Shown here piece after piece: positions 22,947 through 34,762 of a stretch of DNA of 64,000 bases. The notes under the pieces are model-generated. The model was not told the origin of the DNA. It saw only the letters and a list, made by a program, of their open reading frames with translations, and searched no databases. This DNA comes from Thuidium tamariscinum (taxonomy: Eukaryota > Streptophyta > Bryopsida > Hypnales > Thuidiaceae), in the NCBI GenBank assembly GCA_947034885.2, contig OX344753.2, positions 4,526,001 through 4,590,000 of the forward strand, read 5' to 3'. Made by a program: the position numbers and the translations under genes. Within the stretch, counting starts at the first letter, position 1. The number at the start of each line of letters is the position of its first letter.

Positions 22947-23898
22947 GTGGGTACACCAATAAGCGCCATAGACTGGTATTGTGCCTAGTAACTTTAACCC
23001 CTAAACGACGGACCTACGACCCCTGGTTTGATGCCTTACCATTTTGGACCCAGATTCAAGTAAAAAAATTTATTTCTATTTTTCAGACATGAAAGTAAAG
23101 GTCTTCTATACTTCACAGAAATTTCAGATTTTTTTGAGGAAAATTGATTTTTCAGAGAATTTTTGAATGCGTAGTGAAGAAAAAATCATATCAAATTGAA
23201 GATTCTCTCAAAAAATCTGAAATTTTCACCATGTGTGTACATTACAGTGAAAAATATCATGGTGTAAACTTTACTTGAGTGTACACCTATTTCTAGGCTG
23301 CAGTGGACATTAAAAATGAAGCTAAACTTCAAACTGCAATAAAATATTCAATTTTACAATTTTTTCAAAAATTCCAATTAGAGTATGAACTAGAGTTGAG
23401 GAACTTCATTTTGTTAGTTGGGCTCAAACTCAAAAAATGTCATTCTCAAGGAGAAATTTCAGATTCACTCAATTTCTCAAAATACACTAAAATGGCAAAT
23501 TTTGCCATCCGTTTTCTATAATTATTTCTCAATTACATGAAAACAAACATTAGTTATATTAAAAACACAATTGGAAACTCTTTGTAACTCAATATGAAAG
23601 GTTATTAAAAAAAAGTGGTTGAAAAAACTACTGTTCACCTATTGTTTTCCCTCTCCAAAGTCCGGCAAACGCCACAAAATGGCGTTGCTGGCGCTTAGGG
23701 GTTAATTAGGCTATTTAAATTTTAATATAATCTTGTTGGCAAGTGATAGCAAGTTTCAATGCACCAAATAACACAACATTTGGATGCAATGTGCAAAAGT
23801 TGTTAAGGGTCAAAGTTTGTTTTTGAAAGCACTATCTACAGTCTATGTACAAAAGTGATTTCAAAAACATACACCAACTGCGCTTTAGGTGTACCCAC
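22947..23898. mobile_element. Outer inverted-repeat element with GTGGGTACACC ends
   Basis: Left end GTGGGTACACCAATAAGCGC and right end in reverse complement GTGGGTACACCTAAAGCGCA. It contains the 704-bp TTAA element. Flanks (TGCGAATAA and TACCATTAA) compared with the uninterrupted unit 1 sequence (TACCACTAA) suggest a decayed 9-bp target duplication, as Mutator-like elements make. Remaining body without the inner element is about 245 bp, non-coding. Confidence 0.55.
22998..23701. mobile_element. 704-bp TTAA-flanked element
   Basis: Between TTAA (22994-22997) and TTAA (23702-23705). Ends CCCCTAAACGACGG and, in reverse complement, CCCCTAAGCGCCAGC. A 72-codon frame inside (23303-23521) is AT-driven and resembles no transposase. 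Nested in the GTGGGTACACC element. Confidence 0.75.
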
Positions 23899-23907
23899 TA
23901 CCATTAA

Positions 23908-24544
23908 CCCCTAAATGCCCACATCACCCAAAAGTGGTGTCTAAGAAACTTTGAAGTTAAATAAAACCTTATCAAATTTCTATTTTTAGTAGTTTATATT
24001 TTTGAAAGATCTTTTTTGAAGTCTAGTTTTAGCATCAAAAATCCGATTTTGAAAATGAATGATTATGATTTTTCTATTCAAGATTTAGTGCATAGGTACC
24101 CATTGCAATCTTGACATTTTGTAGTGTTAAGGACTCTTGGAAATGAGCCTCAAATACACTAGATCTTAAAGAAAAAATCACACTAAAAATTCATTTAAAA
24201 AAATTACAGAGTAGTTTTTAAGAAGCCATAAATTGATTGGGGTTATGCTTGTTAGGCCCTTCAACCTCATATTTTTTTGGTGACCAGCTTTTTTTATTTG
24301 ACATGCAAAAAGAGAACTCAAAGATTTTCATAATTTTAACACCTTCATAATCAAACATTATAATCTTTCAATCCATAAGTGATATTGTTGTGTTTTCTTT
24401 TCCTATGTCATCTCTAATATGTTTACTTTGAATTTGTACAGTTACAATTCAAAAAAAATTGATTCAACTTATCAAAATGTTGGATTTTTGTTCAATTTAG
24501 AACAAATTCCAAGAAGGTCAAAAGAGGCCTTGGGCATTTAGGGG
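23908..24544 (-). mobile_element. 637-bp TTAA-flanked element, copy 1
   Basis: Exactly 637 bp between TTAA (23904-23907) and TTAG (24545-24548). Ends CCCCTAAATGCCCA and, in reverse complement, CCCCTAAATGCCCAAGG. The whole sequence is the reverse complement, with divergence, of 44071-44707 (for example AGGTCAAAAGAGGCCTT against AAGGCCTCTTCTGAGC). Non-coding. Confidence 0.85.
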
Positions 24545-25008
24545 TTAGAACTTCAAAATCCTTCGCTCTAAATGCTCTCATTTTTGCAATTACAAAAATG
24601 AATGAAATTTTTTATGATTGTTTTGTACAAATAAAATCACTTGCTTTACATAAGTTGGATAGATTTCAATGTTTTTGGTAAAATTTTGAATTTTTCATGG
24701 ATCAAAAAATTTAAAAATTATATAAAATACAAAATACAATTTTTTTGAATCTTCATTTTACAAATTTTGGTGTAGAATGTCAAAGTATGAATCAAATTAT
24801 TGTATCATTCTAAAATTAGAAAATCAACATATAGGATCAATGTTCAAAATTGCAATCAAATATTAAATTTGGAGAATTTCAAATATACAAATTGGATGAG
24901 AAACTAGGCTTGATTAACTTTGTTCTATAAATTGGGCCAACTTCAAAAAAAAACATTTTCAAAACTAGAAGTTGCCAAATACTTTAGACAAAACATCAAT
25001 TGGATTCA

Positions 25009-25229
25009 CCCCTAAAGGACAAAGGATTTCAAGTTTGAAAAATGCCAATTCAATGATCATATAGCAAAAAGTGTAATTTAAATCAAACCATATTTTGTAT
25101 CACTAGAATTAGTGAAGAACATTGCACTTATTCTTCAAACCAAACTAAACCAAAAAGGATCCTCCTAATGACACATTCAAATTGGTTAAAAAAAACATAA
25201 GACCAAAATTGAACTTGTTCTTTTAGGGA
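25009..25229. mobile_element. Small TTAA-type element in unit 2
   Basis: About 221 bp; starts CCCCTAAAGGAC, ends TTTTAGGG before ATTAA. Counterpart of 20100-20329 in unit 1. Confidence 0.4.
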
Positions 25230-27473
25230 TTAAGCATTGTCTTTTATAAAATAATAATTAAACCTCAATGAGGAAAAATTTCCACCAAGGTCTACTACAA
25301 AAACATGTCTAGGAAGTCTCACAAAACTTAAATGAAAAGTCACAATTCTTCATCCTCTAGCATTCATTTGAAATCATTCACCAAATACTACAGTACAAAA
25401 CTCCACCCTTCAAAATACAATCCTGCAAGTCTGTTATGTGTTGACCACCATTGTTGACAGAACAAGCGCAACAAGAGCCTTCAAACCAACTCCCTTTCAG
25501 CTCCATAATGTATGAAAATTTCAATCCAAATCATCAAATCTCATATCATACTCTACACTGAAACATCATTGTCAAGCCTACTTGCACCGCTCATTGAACC
25601 TTTTTCATTCTTAATTTCCATTTCGACGGAATTGGAATTTCGATGATGTTTTCTTAGTTTACAGAACTGGATCACGGGTAGAAAAGACTGGTGCACCTTT
25701 AATAAGTCAAGAATGGGGTTAAGTTCACTTCCTTTCAGTATGGGAGAAATTTCACAAGTAAATCTATGCACAGCTCCTCGTAGTGTCTTCTATCCATAAT
25801 CCTCTCATCGGTAACTCTCTTCTTTCCTTGGCTTTGGTTGATGGAACAAGTACTGGTAAAGATGATGGCACCTCAAGAGGTGCCAATCAGTTTGTCTGAT
25901 TAACTCAATTCTCTTGCGGCAAGAGATCTGAACGAAATGACCCAGGGAAGAGGCGATAAACCTTCAAGTGACTGATAGTTGCAACAACGCACATGGCTTG
26001 CACGATCGAGGAATAAACATGCATACTCTGAAAGAGCAGCTTACTAAGATGAAACTGAAGCGCAGGACACAAGAAACTGTAACGCACTTTGGAAGAGGTA
26101 CACTTTCATGGAGGATCAAATCCTCTTCCATTGAAAGCTCCACGGACGACCTGCATACGCTTCCGCCAGAAGATTCAGTACGATTTTCGATTTTCTAGGA
26201 TTTTCTAGGGCGACGCGTCCAATGTTACAAAGAAAAGAACATTCTCTTTCTCTGGTTTCTAATTTAAAAACGATTTGAAATTCTTACAACGTTTGAAAAT
26301 CTATATATGTACTGTACGCATACTTACAGCTGAAGAATTGAACAGAGTTTGAGGAAAAAAACCGCAGGGCAAGGCAAACCAAAAGCGCAGTTGAGAAATT
26401 GTGAGAACAAAACCATTTCATCTTCCGGCGACATTGCACACATCATACAAAAGGAATTGGTATCCGGAACCAAAGTTTTCGAAACAGTACGAAGCACAGC
26501 ACACTCACCAATCACACTAAGTGCCATAGTATGTTGATGTAAATCTCGGTCAAGCCAATATCCAGAAAGAGAATCTAAAGTAAAGTGAGAAAACTACCGC
26601 ACTACCTGAATGATGCGACCAAAACACAGGTGGATCTTCGACAATCCATGAGTGAAAGGCTGAATTGCGCCAATTCTGCGATGTTTCAGCTTGGCAAGGT
26701 GGCCATTCCAGAACGCGAGATTGCAATGCAGCATCCCTAATGTTCCTAAAACGGGCGCATCCATTGAGGAAACCGTGCAATTGTTAGTACGCGTCTGCTG
26801 CGTACCGTCCGTAAAGCACCGGGTGGTAAGAGGAGGCGTGCTGAATAAGAAATGCAGCTCATGGAGTTGAAGCTCCCGCCATAGCCAACAATCCTGGTCA
26901 GTCTCTTGCAATTGCCGCTTAAGTTAAGAGGGTGACCGGACCTAGGATCCAGCCCTAATAAGGTAGTGGGGACACCTAAATGTGTTCCAAGAAGCACCAA
27001 AAAGCGTCCAAATAAGGAATTCAGCATACGTGGAGGGAGATTTTCCTAAAACTGATATTTTTCTAGTATTAGCGAGTGAAAATCATGAATATGAAAAAAA
27101 GAAATAGAATTTTCAAGCATTGTATGTAATTTCTATGTTTTTTTGAAGTGATGGCTCCCTAGACCATTGAAAGTGTGCAATAGGTGCACCCAAAATTGAA
27201 CCCTGCGAAAATCAGCACTCAGCCAACCAGATTTTCCTATGTGTCCTTCAATTGTATTAGCAAATTACAATCACACATTTGGAAAATACATTAACTGCAC
27301 TCTAAAAACACATTTGAGTGACTCTACAGTCCACTCCAAGGTACATGAATAAGAATGGGTGTTTCTCCTTTATATTTTTTTAAAGATAATAAGGAATGAA
27401 GCTATCTCTTTGAAGAGGATCGGACACTTGTTGCTTCAAATGCATCATGATTAAAGTATTCGTGCATATGACA

Positions 27474-27920
27474 CATTAGGGGAGAATTGAACCTCCAAAG
27501 AGGCCGCTTTGTAATGCAAGAGAGTGGGTGGGAGAGCCTTTTCAACTTACTAATTGGTGGGCCAAGAATTGCATGATGAATTCAAAAATTCATCATCATT
27601 ATCCAATCCATCTCCATAGCCTCATAACTATTTGGGAGGAAATAGCCTTTTTATCTCACTAATTATGCCAAGAATTGCATGATAAATTCAAAAATTGTCA
27701 TCATTATCTAATCCATCTCCCAAATCTCCCAAATCTCATGATGATTCAATCATGAAAGATGGAGCACACGCCTACCACAAATATCTACAAGCCAAGTGGA
27801 TACATGCAATCCTACATGGAAGTAGTAATGATGATATGGGCACTCTCATACTCATTTAATTTGTATTAAAATTAGTAAGAAAACTCAAAGCCTCTTTAAG
27901 GGTTCAATTTTCCCCTAATG
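27474..27920. mobile_element. 447-bp inverted-repeat element with CATTAGGGG ends
   Basis: Left end CATTAGGGGAGAATTGAACC; right end in reverse complement CATTAGGGGAAAATTGAACC (19 of 20). Copy A is continuous across the corresponding place (about 11338-11350), so this is an insertion in unit 2. The target duplication is not clear. Non-coding. Confidence 0.7.
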
Positions 27921-28009
27921 GTGGTTTAAATTTTTAGTTTGTTATCTCAGTTTTTGCAATCTACAATGGTCCTAACTCCTAAGACCCGGTTGCACTTACT
28001 CTCCTTTAA

Positions 28010-28231
28010 CCCTTAAACATCAAGGCGAACGTTTTGTGTCCAATGAATGACAAAGAATCTACTCTTGTAGGACCAAAGTGCAACTATTCATCCTTAGTTT
28101 TAGGGGTCAAAAAGGAAGATCTTCTACAATACTTTGACTTCCAATGAGTATATTTGGCTTATTCAAAGTAGATGATGTCACACACTATCAAAATGTATCA
28201 TTTTCGCAGCCACTAGTCCGTCCTTCAAAGG
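28010..28231 (+). mobile_element. 222-bp TTAA-flanked MITE, copy 2 (empty site known)
   Basis: 222 bp between TTAA (28006-28009) and TTAG (28232-28235). Copy A is uninterrupted at this point and has a single TTAA (11425-11428): GCACCTACTCCCCC-TTAA-TGTCACAGCCTGAAC there, GCACTTACTCTCCT-TTAA-element-TTAG-TGTTACAACTTCAAC here. This shows that TTAA was duplicated on insertion. Confidence 0.88.
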
Positions 28232-28640
28232 TTAGTGTTACAACTTCAACATCTAAAATTAGTACAAGTAGTTTTGTGTGCAGGATTGAATTCACATGAA
28301 GTACTAAGGATCAAGGAGGGCATTTAGGACATCTTTGTAAAAAGAAATTATAAATTTTCAAAGCAAAACTCCCTAGGCCATTGAAACCATCATGTAGCTT
28401 GGTCATAATACTAAAATGTAGAGGATCAAGAAGTCAACTAATCAGAATTAAACCACCTAAAAGATGGACGACCATTTATACAATCAAATCAAACATTATA
28501 ATACAATTTGGAAAATCTACATATTTTCGTAGTAGATATAGAAAAAAAACAATTATTTGCAACTGAAATGTAACATATATCAAACACTACACAATAACAT
28601 TGAGAATCAAATCAAAGATGGGAGGTTGCACCACTATTAA

Positions 28641-29586
28641 TCCCTAGATTTTCTTACTATATTTTCACCAAAAATGCTCCCAAATTGTCATTTCTAATAC
28701 AAGTATCAAATTTTTGGAAAAAACAAAATTTGCGGACACATGTAACCCTAGGATCTTGTAGTATGTTGATTAGAGAAGATGAAGAAAAAATTTCAGAAAT
28801 TTCTACTATGTTGATTGCAAGATATTAGCATTTGAATGGACAAAAGTCCTTTTTTGGGCCTTGTGGAAAAACAGACAACTATACTTCACAAAGTCACATT
28901 GGTGTGAAAAAATGTCCATAATGGTGATTTCTCCCTAGATTCATTGTTCAAAGCAAGTTGGCTATATGCTTGAAAATTTTGAGATCATTTGGAATTGTAC
29001 ACCATATAGGAAAAAAATAGTAAGTAGAAAGAAGTAGAAAATTATTTAAAATACTAAATGTATTTGAAAAATAATTTATTTTGGAATTGAAAAATTTTCA
29101 ATCCCAATGGTTGTAATGCTGTAATAAACAATCTACATCTATTTTTTTTCTCTCCAAAAATATTGAAAATTGAATAAAATAAAGAACTTCAAGTTTATTT
29201 TAAGGCAGAGATTCCATAACTATCTATAAACTGGCGTCAAACTAAAAATCCTCATAACTTTCATCTCATTAATCAAAATGGAATGATTCATAAATTTTCA
29301 TGTATATATAAATTTGATACACCAATCTTAAATTTTGATTTCTTAGAAGAGTGATTTCTAAAGAAGTTTGATTAGTTGCTTAGATTGTCGCCAAATAATG
29401 AAGGCTACTTTTCACACAATAACTTTAAAACCATGAAGCCAAATGTCATGAAATTTTTTTGGCTCTAAAGCTACTCCTTGGGCACATATTGTGTGAAAAT
29501 CTTAAAGAAAAAGAGAAAATTTTTATTCATAGTGAGTTGCCCAAAATTACTATGTTGCCAAAAAATATAGTTTAGGACTTTAGGGG
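28641..29586 (+). mobile_element. 946-bp TTAA-flanked element
   Basis: Between TTAA (28637-28640) and TTAA (29587-29590). Ends TCCCTAGATTTTC and, in reverse complement, CCCCTAAAGTCCTA. The right 340 bp match 1-333. No long frame. Confidence 0.65.
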
Positions 29587-29590
29587 TTAA

Positions 29591-31052
29591 CTATCAAAGT
29601 GAGGAAGAAAAAGTCATCCACTAACAATGTTTAATATAATTATTTTAATGACTGGAGAACATCCAAAAATATCATCCAATTAAAAAGAATTTAGAAAAAT
29701 AAATCATAACACAATAAAATACTCTAATTTATAATACTCACAAATAAGAGATTGAAAAATAACTAGCCCCTATTTGAACTAAACTAAATTCATTCTTTTC
29801 ACTTAACTCAAAATATTACCATCACCCAACAACATAACTAGTGGCCACATAGAATTTGAATCCAAACGATCATATCATAGTTTCATCAATTTTTTGTAGA
29901 TATACTCTAACTTAATGGAATTAACTACTATATATTAACAAAACAAAAACAAATAACATTGAAGACATCAAAGAACCTACACATACTAAAACTTGAATGA
30001 ATAGAAGAGTGAACAATAATCATTGACATTATTTACTTATTTATTATTGGTTACTAATTACTAGTCCTAAGTTCCTATCATAGAGTCTACCTCCAAAAAA
30101 AAAGTAGCAAGGACAAAACTCACTTACCTTGTCTATTAAACATAACTTATCGAGCTATCATTAATAAATCTTTATTTATAGTGGTCTTTAGACCAACATT
30201 AGTAATCTAGATTCATATTTGTAAACAAAGTGATTTGCCAAACTTTGTAGCGAAGAAGACTCAAAGTCTAAAATCCTAATATTGTAAGAACAAAAAAATG
30301 TCTATGACTTTGAATATCACTAATTCTCAATCTATTAGGTCAAAGTTTTTTATTTCTTTAGCACATTCTTATGCAAATCATGTAAGATCCTATAGCTAGA
30401 TATGGGAAAAAAAATTATTTTTAACTTTTAGCACAAGAAATGGCACTTTTGAAGTGATTTCTGGTGAAACATAGTCTTAAAACATCAAAGATTAAACTTC
30501 CTTACATATAAAATACATATTCTTATTATCAACATTATTTGGTATGCAACACCTACATTTAGACCAAAAAGTGTCAATTTTTTTATAGATATTGATTACA
30601 TGAGATGTACACATAATCAAAATATAGAAGTCCATGAAAGCCTATTATTGGTTTGTGATGCATCTAGGGGTAGTGGTTTGAAAATTCATAATTTACTTTT
30701 ACATTTTCAAATAATGCATGATGAAGTATATTGAAATCTTTTTTCAATTGCCAATTAGATCTAATGAAAATTTTTATGCTTAATAATGAAACATATTATG
30801 TTTAATAATGAAACCTATACAAAATGGTATTTTATACTCAATATTGATTATAGATGTGCACATCTTAACTTTATTTGATTCAATTGAAAGCTTTTTTCTT
30901 TGATTCACAATCAATAAAATATAATTCAACACACATGGCTAGTCAAACTACCCCAATAGATTCTTCATTGATAGTGATTTATATGCCAACTTGAAAAGTA
31001 GGAGGCTTTGAAACCAATTGTTTCAAATCTGCCATCTACAGTTTAAGCTTTG
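29591..31052. other. AT-rich intergenic region; no gene seen
   Basis: No open frame above 60 codons, no recognised repeat ends. The region lies left of the solo LTR target duplication ATAGC (31053-31057). Confidence 0.5.
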
Positions 31053-31057
31053 ATAGC

Positions 31058-34000
31058 TGTGGGCGCTTTATTCCCACCCTTGGAATAAAGTGTACACAAC
31101 CAGGTTCTACTACTTTTGCAACGATTTCTAATGGGTGTCTAACCTACGTGTAATCCAGTTACGCCTTCCAAGCAATGGATCTTCCTACTTTACTACTCCT
31201 AATTGGCCTTCTTGTAATTGCTAGGGTAAAATAACTTTACTGTCAGGTTTGATTGAATTTGGCTAAGTCTTTGAGGTTGTTTTCTAACTCTTTAATGTCT
31301 AGAGGAGTCTAAGCTTCGCTTAATTCGGTCAACCCTTTTTAACCTCCGTGTAAATGAACGGGGTTTATCTAAGCATGCATTCTATGCTAGGGTATCTGAT
31401 GTTTGATCAAATTCAAAGTGGATGTGGTTTTTTCTGTTCTAAGATATCTTTTATAGAATCTAATCCTAAGTTGGTTCTAGGTTATCTCTTGATCTTCAAC
31501 AATGGTTCATTTCACTAATTTTTACTACTTGGGTTTAAACATGGTTCCTAATTTCGGGCTAAATAATTGAATTCTATGCAAAAGAAATTATGAAAGGAAA
31601 TGATAATAAGGGAATTTGTCAAAGACTAACCGCCATCATCACGACTTTGAGGTCTTCATGCGACTCCACAAACTCTCCAAATTGCTCTCGCTCCACTTCC
31701 ATCCGATGTCCTTGCGATTGAGTTTGATTATAATTTGAATACTTCAGGTGAAGTATTGTCCTTCAAAACCTTCTCCTTTTCTTTTAGCTCTTTTTTGTGG
31801 TTTCCTTTATCCTTTGGGCCTCTTCCTTTTCTTTTGAAGGGCCCCCAAGGTCAACCTTTAAAATATCCTACTATAATCTAATTTTTGAAATTATCTCTAA
31901 ATGGTCTTGAAAGTCAATTCTAACACAACTAAGGCTTCCCAACTTTTCTCTAATTTAGCAAGGCTCTAAACTTCTCTAAAGTCAAACTATTCTTTTATTT
32001 GTTTTTTCCTACATTGACTTTCTAACAATTCTAAACTATGTCTCCAAAGAAAAATAATCAAATGGTTCCTAAAGTCAACCAAGCCTATTGTCTCTAATAC
32101 TTCTTCTTCTCCCAACTTCTAATGTGAACCTTGAGCTTCTAATACTTGTCTTCCTTCTTCAAATTGGAACCAGTGTGTTTCTTGTTCAATTTGTGTTTCA
32201 ATTTGATGAGCAGAGTTTGGTTGTGAGCACCCTGTGAGCCCTGGAATGCAGGGTTACTTCTGTACAACCAAGCCTGAACACCAACCAGAGGGTCAACTTG
32301 GTAAGCCTACCTTCAAATCTGAAATTTTTGTGTGTAGACAGACCTCACATCTCTCTGGATTTCTCTCTGGTCTCTCCCTGGCTTGTTCACTCCTTTCTAA
32401 AAATCTGAATTTTTATAAAGGCAGCCCTCACATTCTAGTTCTCTCCCTGGCTTGTTTACTCCTTTCTAAAATCTGAATTTTTATAAAGGCAGCCCCTGGC
32501 TTGTTTACTCCTTCCTAAAATCTGAATTTTTATCAAGGCAACCCTCACTCTCTGGATCTCTCCCTGGCTTGTTTACTCCTTTCTAAAATCTGAATTTTTA
32601 TCAAGGCAGCCCTTGGCTTGTTTACTCCTTTCTAAAATCTGAATTTTTATAAAGGCAGCCCTTGGCTTGTTTACTCCTTCCTAAAATCTGAATTTTTATC
32701 AAGGCAGCCCTCACTCTCTGGATCTCTCCCTGGCTTGTTCACTCCTTTCTAAAAATCTGAATTTTTTATAAAGCTACTTCTCACTCAACCAAATAATTTT
32801 TCATTCAAATCTGGGTTTGGTGGCATTAACTTCCACGTGCTTTTTGATTTTAAAAATCAAAGTAGGGACCCGTAGGTATCATCCCAATTTCTGGATAACC
32901 AGATGTATGTGGAGAGTTAATGATCTGGGTACCAGTTGATTGATGGTTACTCGGCAGTTGGACAGAGCCTCCTTGGGCTGTGCGGTACTCAAGCCGACTG
33001 GCTGGCTCTTCAAGCCGACTGGCTGGGTCTCCAAACACTGATTTAATCCAAAATTTTGGATTCAATACCCTTGGCCGTTGCTCGCCAACTTTGGGTCCTT
33101 TTTTGGGACCCCTTAACTAAACTCAAATTGGAATTTGGGTTATCTAGAATGGGGGGTAAGGCCCAAGCAAAAACAAAACAAAACAATGCTATAGAAATTT
33201 TGGGAATTTTCGCTATAGGAGCGAAGCTTTGCCGTCTAAGAGGGATTAACCTCAAATTCCAGGATAATTTGGCCAAAGTTCTGTCTACTCACAGACTAAA
33301 GAAAATTTGGATCCTACCCAAATTTTTGATTAGGACCTCAATCAAATGTTTAAGCCTAGGGGGATCCTCGATAAGCCTATCCAGGCTGTGAATCCCTTGT
33401 CCAAAGACTTTAAATCAATGATTTTGGTATCAAGACTTCTACGCAAGTTAGCAAGTGGTTCCAAGGGACCCCAATGTCCTTGAAAGGCACTCAAAATAAG
33501 AAGGAAATAGAAGGTAAGCAAGTTCAAACTCAATTTAAGCAAAGTTTTGGCTCAGTGGCCAAAGAAACAACAAGTTGGCCTCGTGGCGGCCTAATGGAAA
33601 GCAAATGAAGAAAAGAGGTTTGATAATGATAATAGAGGTATGATGAAAAGAGGTGCAAATGAAGTCGGTGAGGCCCCCTTTTATACATTTCCAAGGACCT
33701 CACTTACCCTCAATTACGAGCTAAAACTACCTACGCAACCAAAATTGTCAAAAACTCTAATTCTACTAGGCCTAATTCTACCCTACTGCTGTAGCTATTC
33801 TAACTTTTGGAGAAATGGTCCGATCGCCAAACGGATAGCGCCATTAGCTCCAGAGGACCCAAATTAGTCAAAGGGAACCCCTAACCCTTACTCTCGGAGC
33901 CCAAATGCGCTCCAAAGCTAACATTCACGAACCGGTAAAAAGGGTGGAAAATCTATCTTTTGGAATTGATTTTTCCCAAAGGTTTTGACTAGCCTAGGTT

Positions 34001-34757
34001 GTCGGGAAGGTCCAAGAATGTTGGAAAAGAGTTTAAGTTGACCCAAATTGGACTCCGTATGCTCCCCGTGCGCCGGTCAACTCACAAGAGTTTTGGTAAA
34101 ACCATCAAAACTTGTCTACGCTGCCGGTTCTGGTACTTGTTGATGTCAGAATGTCTTGAAATTTGGCGGGACGCTAATTTAGGCTAAAACATACTATCCT
34201 AATTTTTAGTGGGATTTTACCATCACCGTGGAATTTTCCATGAATTTCCAATTGCAGGTGAAAGCGGTTGACTTCCCATGGAGTCATTTTCGTAATCCAA
34301 AAAATTACGAAACTTTTAGGGGATCTTTTAGGAAGCCCCCTAATGACAAGTGCAAAGTTTCGCTAAAAACCTACACTATCTAATCAAAGTAGAATTTGCA
34401 CTTATGGCGGAATTAATTCCTCCGGGGAGGAATCATTCCCGTACAAGGGAATCTCCACTAGTTGGCTTTGCCATTACGCTTGTAGGAGACTGTCGGACTC
34501 CCGTGGTGCTAGTGCAATCTCCTGTGAATCGCGTAATATCATGTCTAATCTCCTGATAAGTTGTAGAAATCGGCTTTAAGGAGTCTTTTAAGGTACTCCG
34601 AAATAGTTAGACCCAATTCTCCATCATTGGCAGGAATTACATCAATCCTACTGTGAACACTCTTTTTAGTTGATTTTAAACCATAATAACCCTAAATATG
34701 AGCAATAAGCGAAAAAAAGAAAAATCCGAGGCCTGAGTGACAATGACGGGGCTCACA
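31058..34757 (+). mobile_element. 3.7-kb solo LTR (or LTR-only derivative)
   Basis: It begins TGTGGGCGC and ends GGCTCACA (TG...CA, short inverted ends TGTG/CACA) and is flanked by an exact 5-bp duplication ATAGC (31053-31057 and 34758-34762). Its base composition is clearly different from the AT-rich flanks. No primer-binding site, no gag-pol and no second LTR copy are seen, so recombination between two LTRs of a long-LTR retrotransposon is the simplest explanation. It contains the tandem repeat at 32371-32774 and several short frames without family resemblance. Confidence 0.7.
32371..32774 (+). repeat. Seven-copy minisatellite within the solo LTR
   Basis: A core of about 48 bp (CTGGCTTGTTTACTCC, CTAAAATCTGAATTTTTAT, AAGGCAGCCC) repeats seven times. 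Some units carry an extra 12-20 bp spacer (CTCACTCTCTGGATCTCTC), giving alternating short and long periods. Confidence 0.85.
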
Positions 34758-34762
34758 ATAGC

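Larger units (their letters stand above)
21697..27030 (+). repeat. Tandem duplication, unit 2
   Basis: Second copy of the unit at 18292-21690, enlarged by a block of nested insertions (22947-24548) relative to unit 1. It has an extra 21.4-kb-type portion (25860-27030) that also occurs in copy A (10085-11230). 25900-27030 is GC-richer and well conserved with copy A, but reading frames shift between copies and no protein family is recognised. Confidence 0.7.

Noticed and set aside
33056-33391. 111-codon plus-strand frame in the solo LTR
   Set aside because: Overlaps an equally long minus-strand frame; no family features; composition of the LTR explains it.
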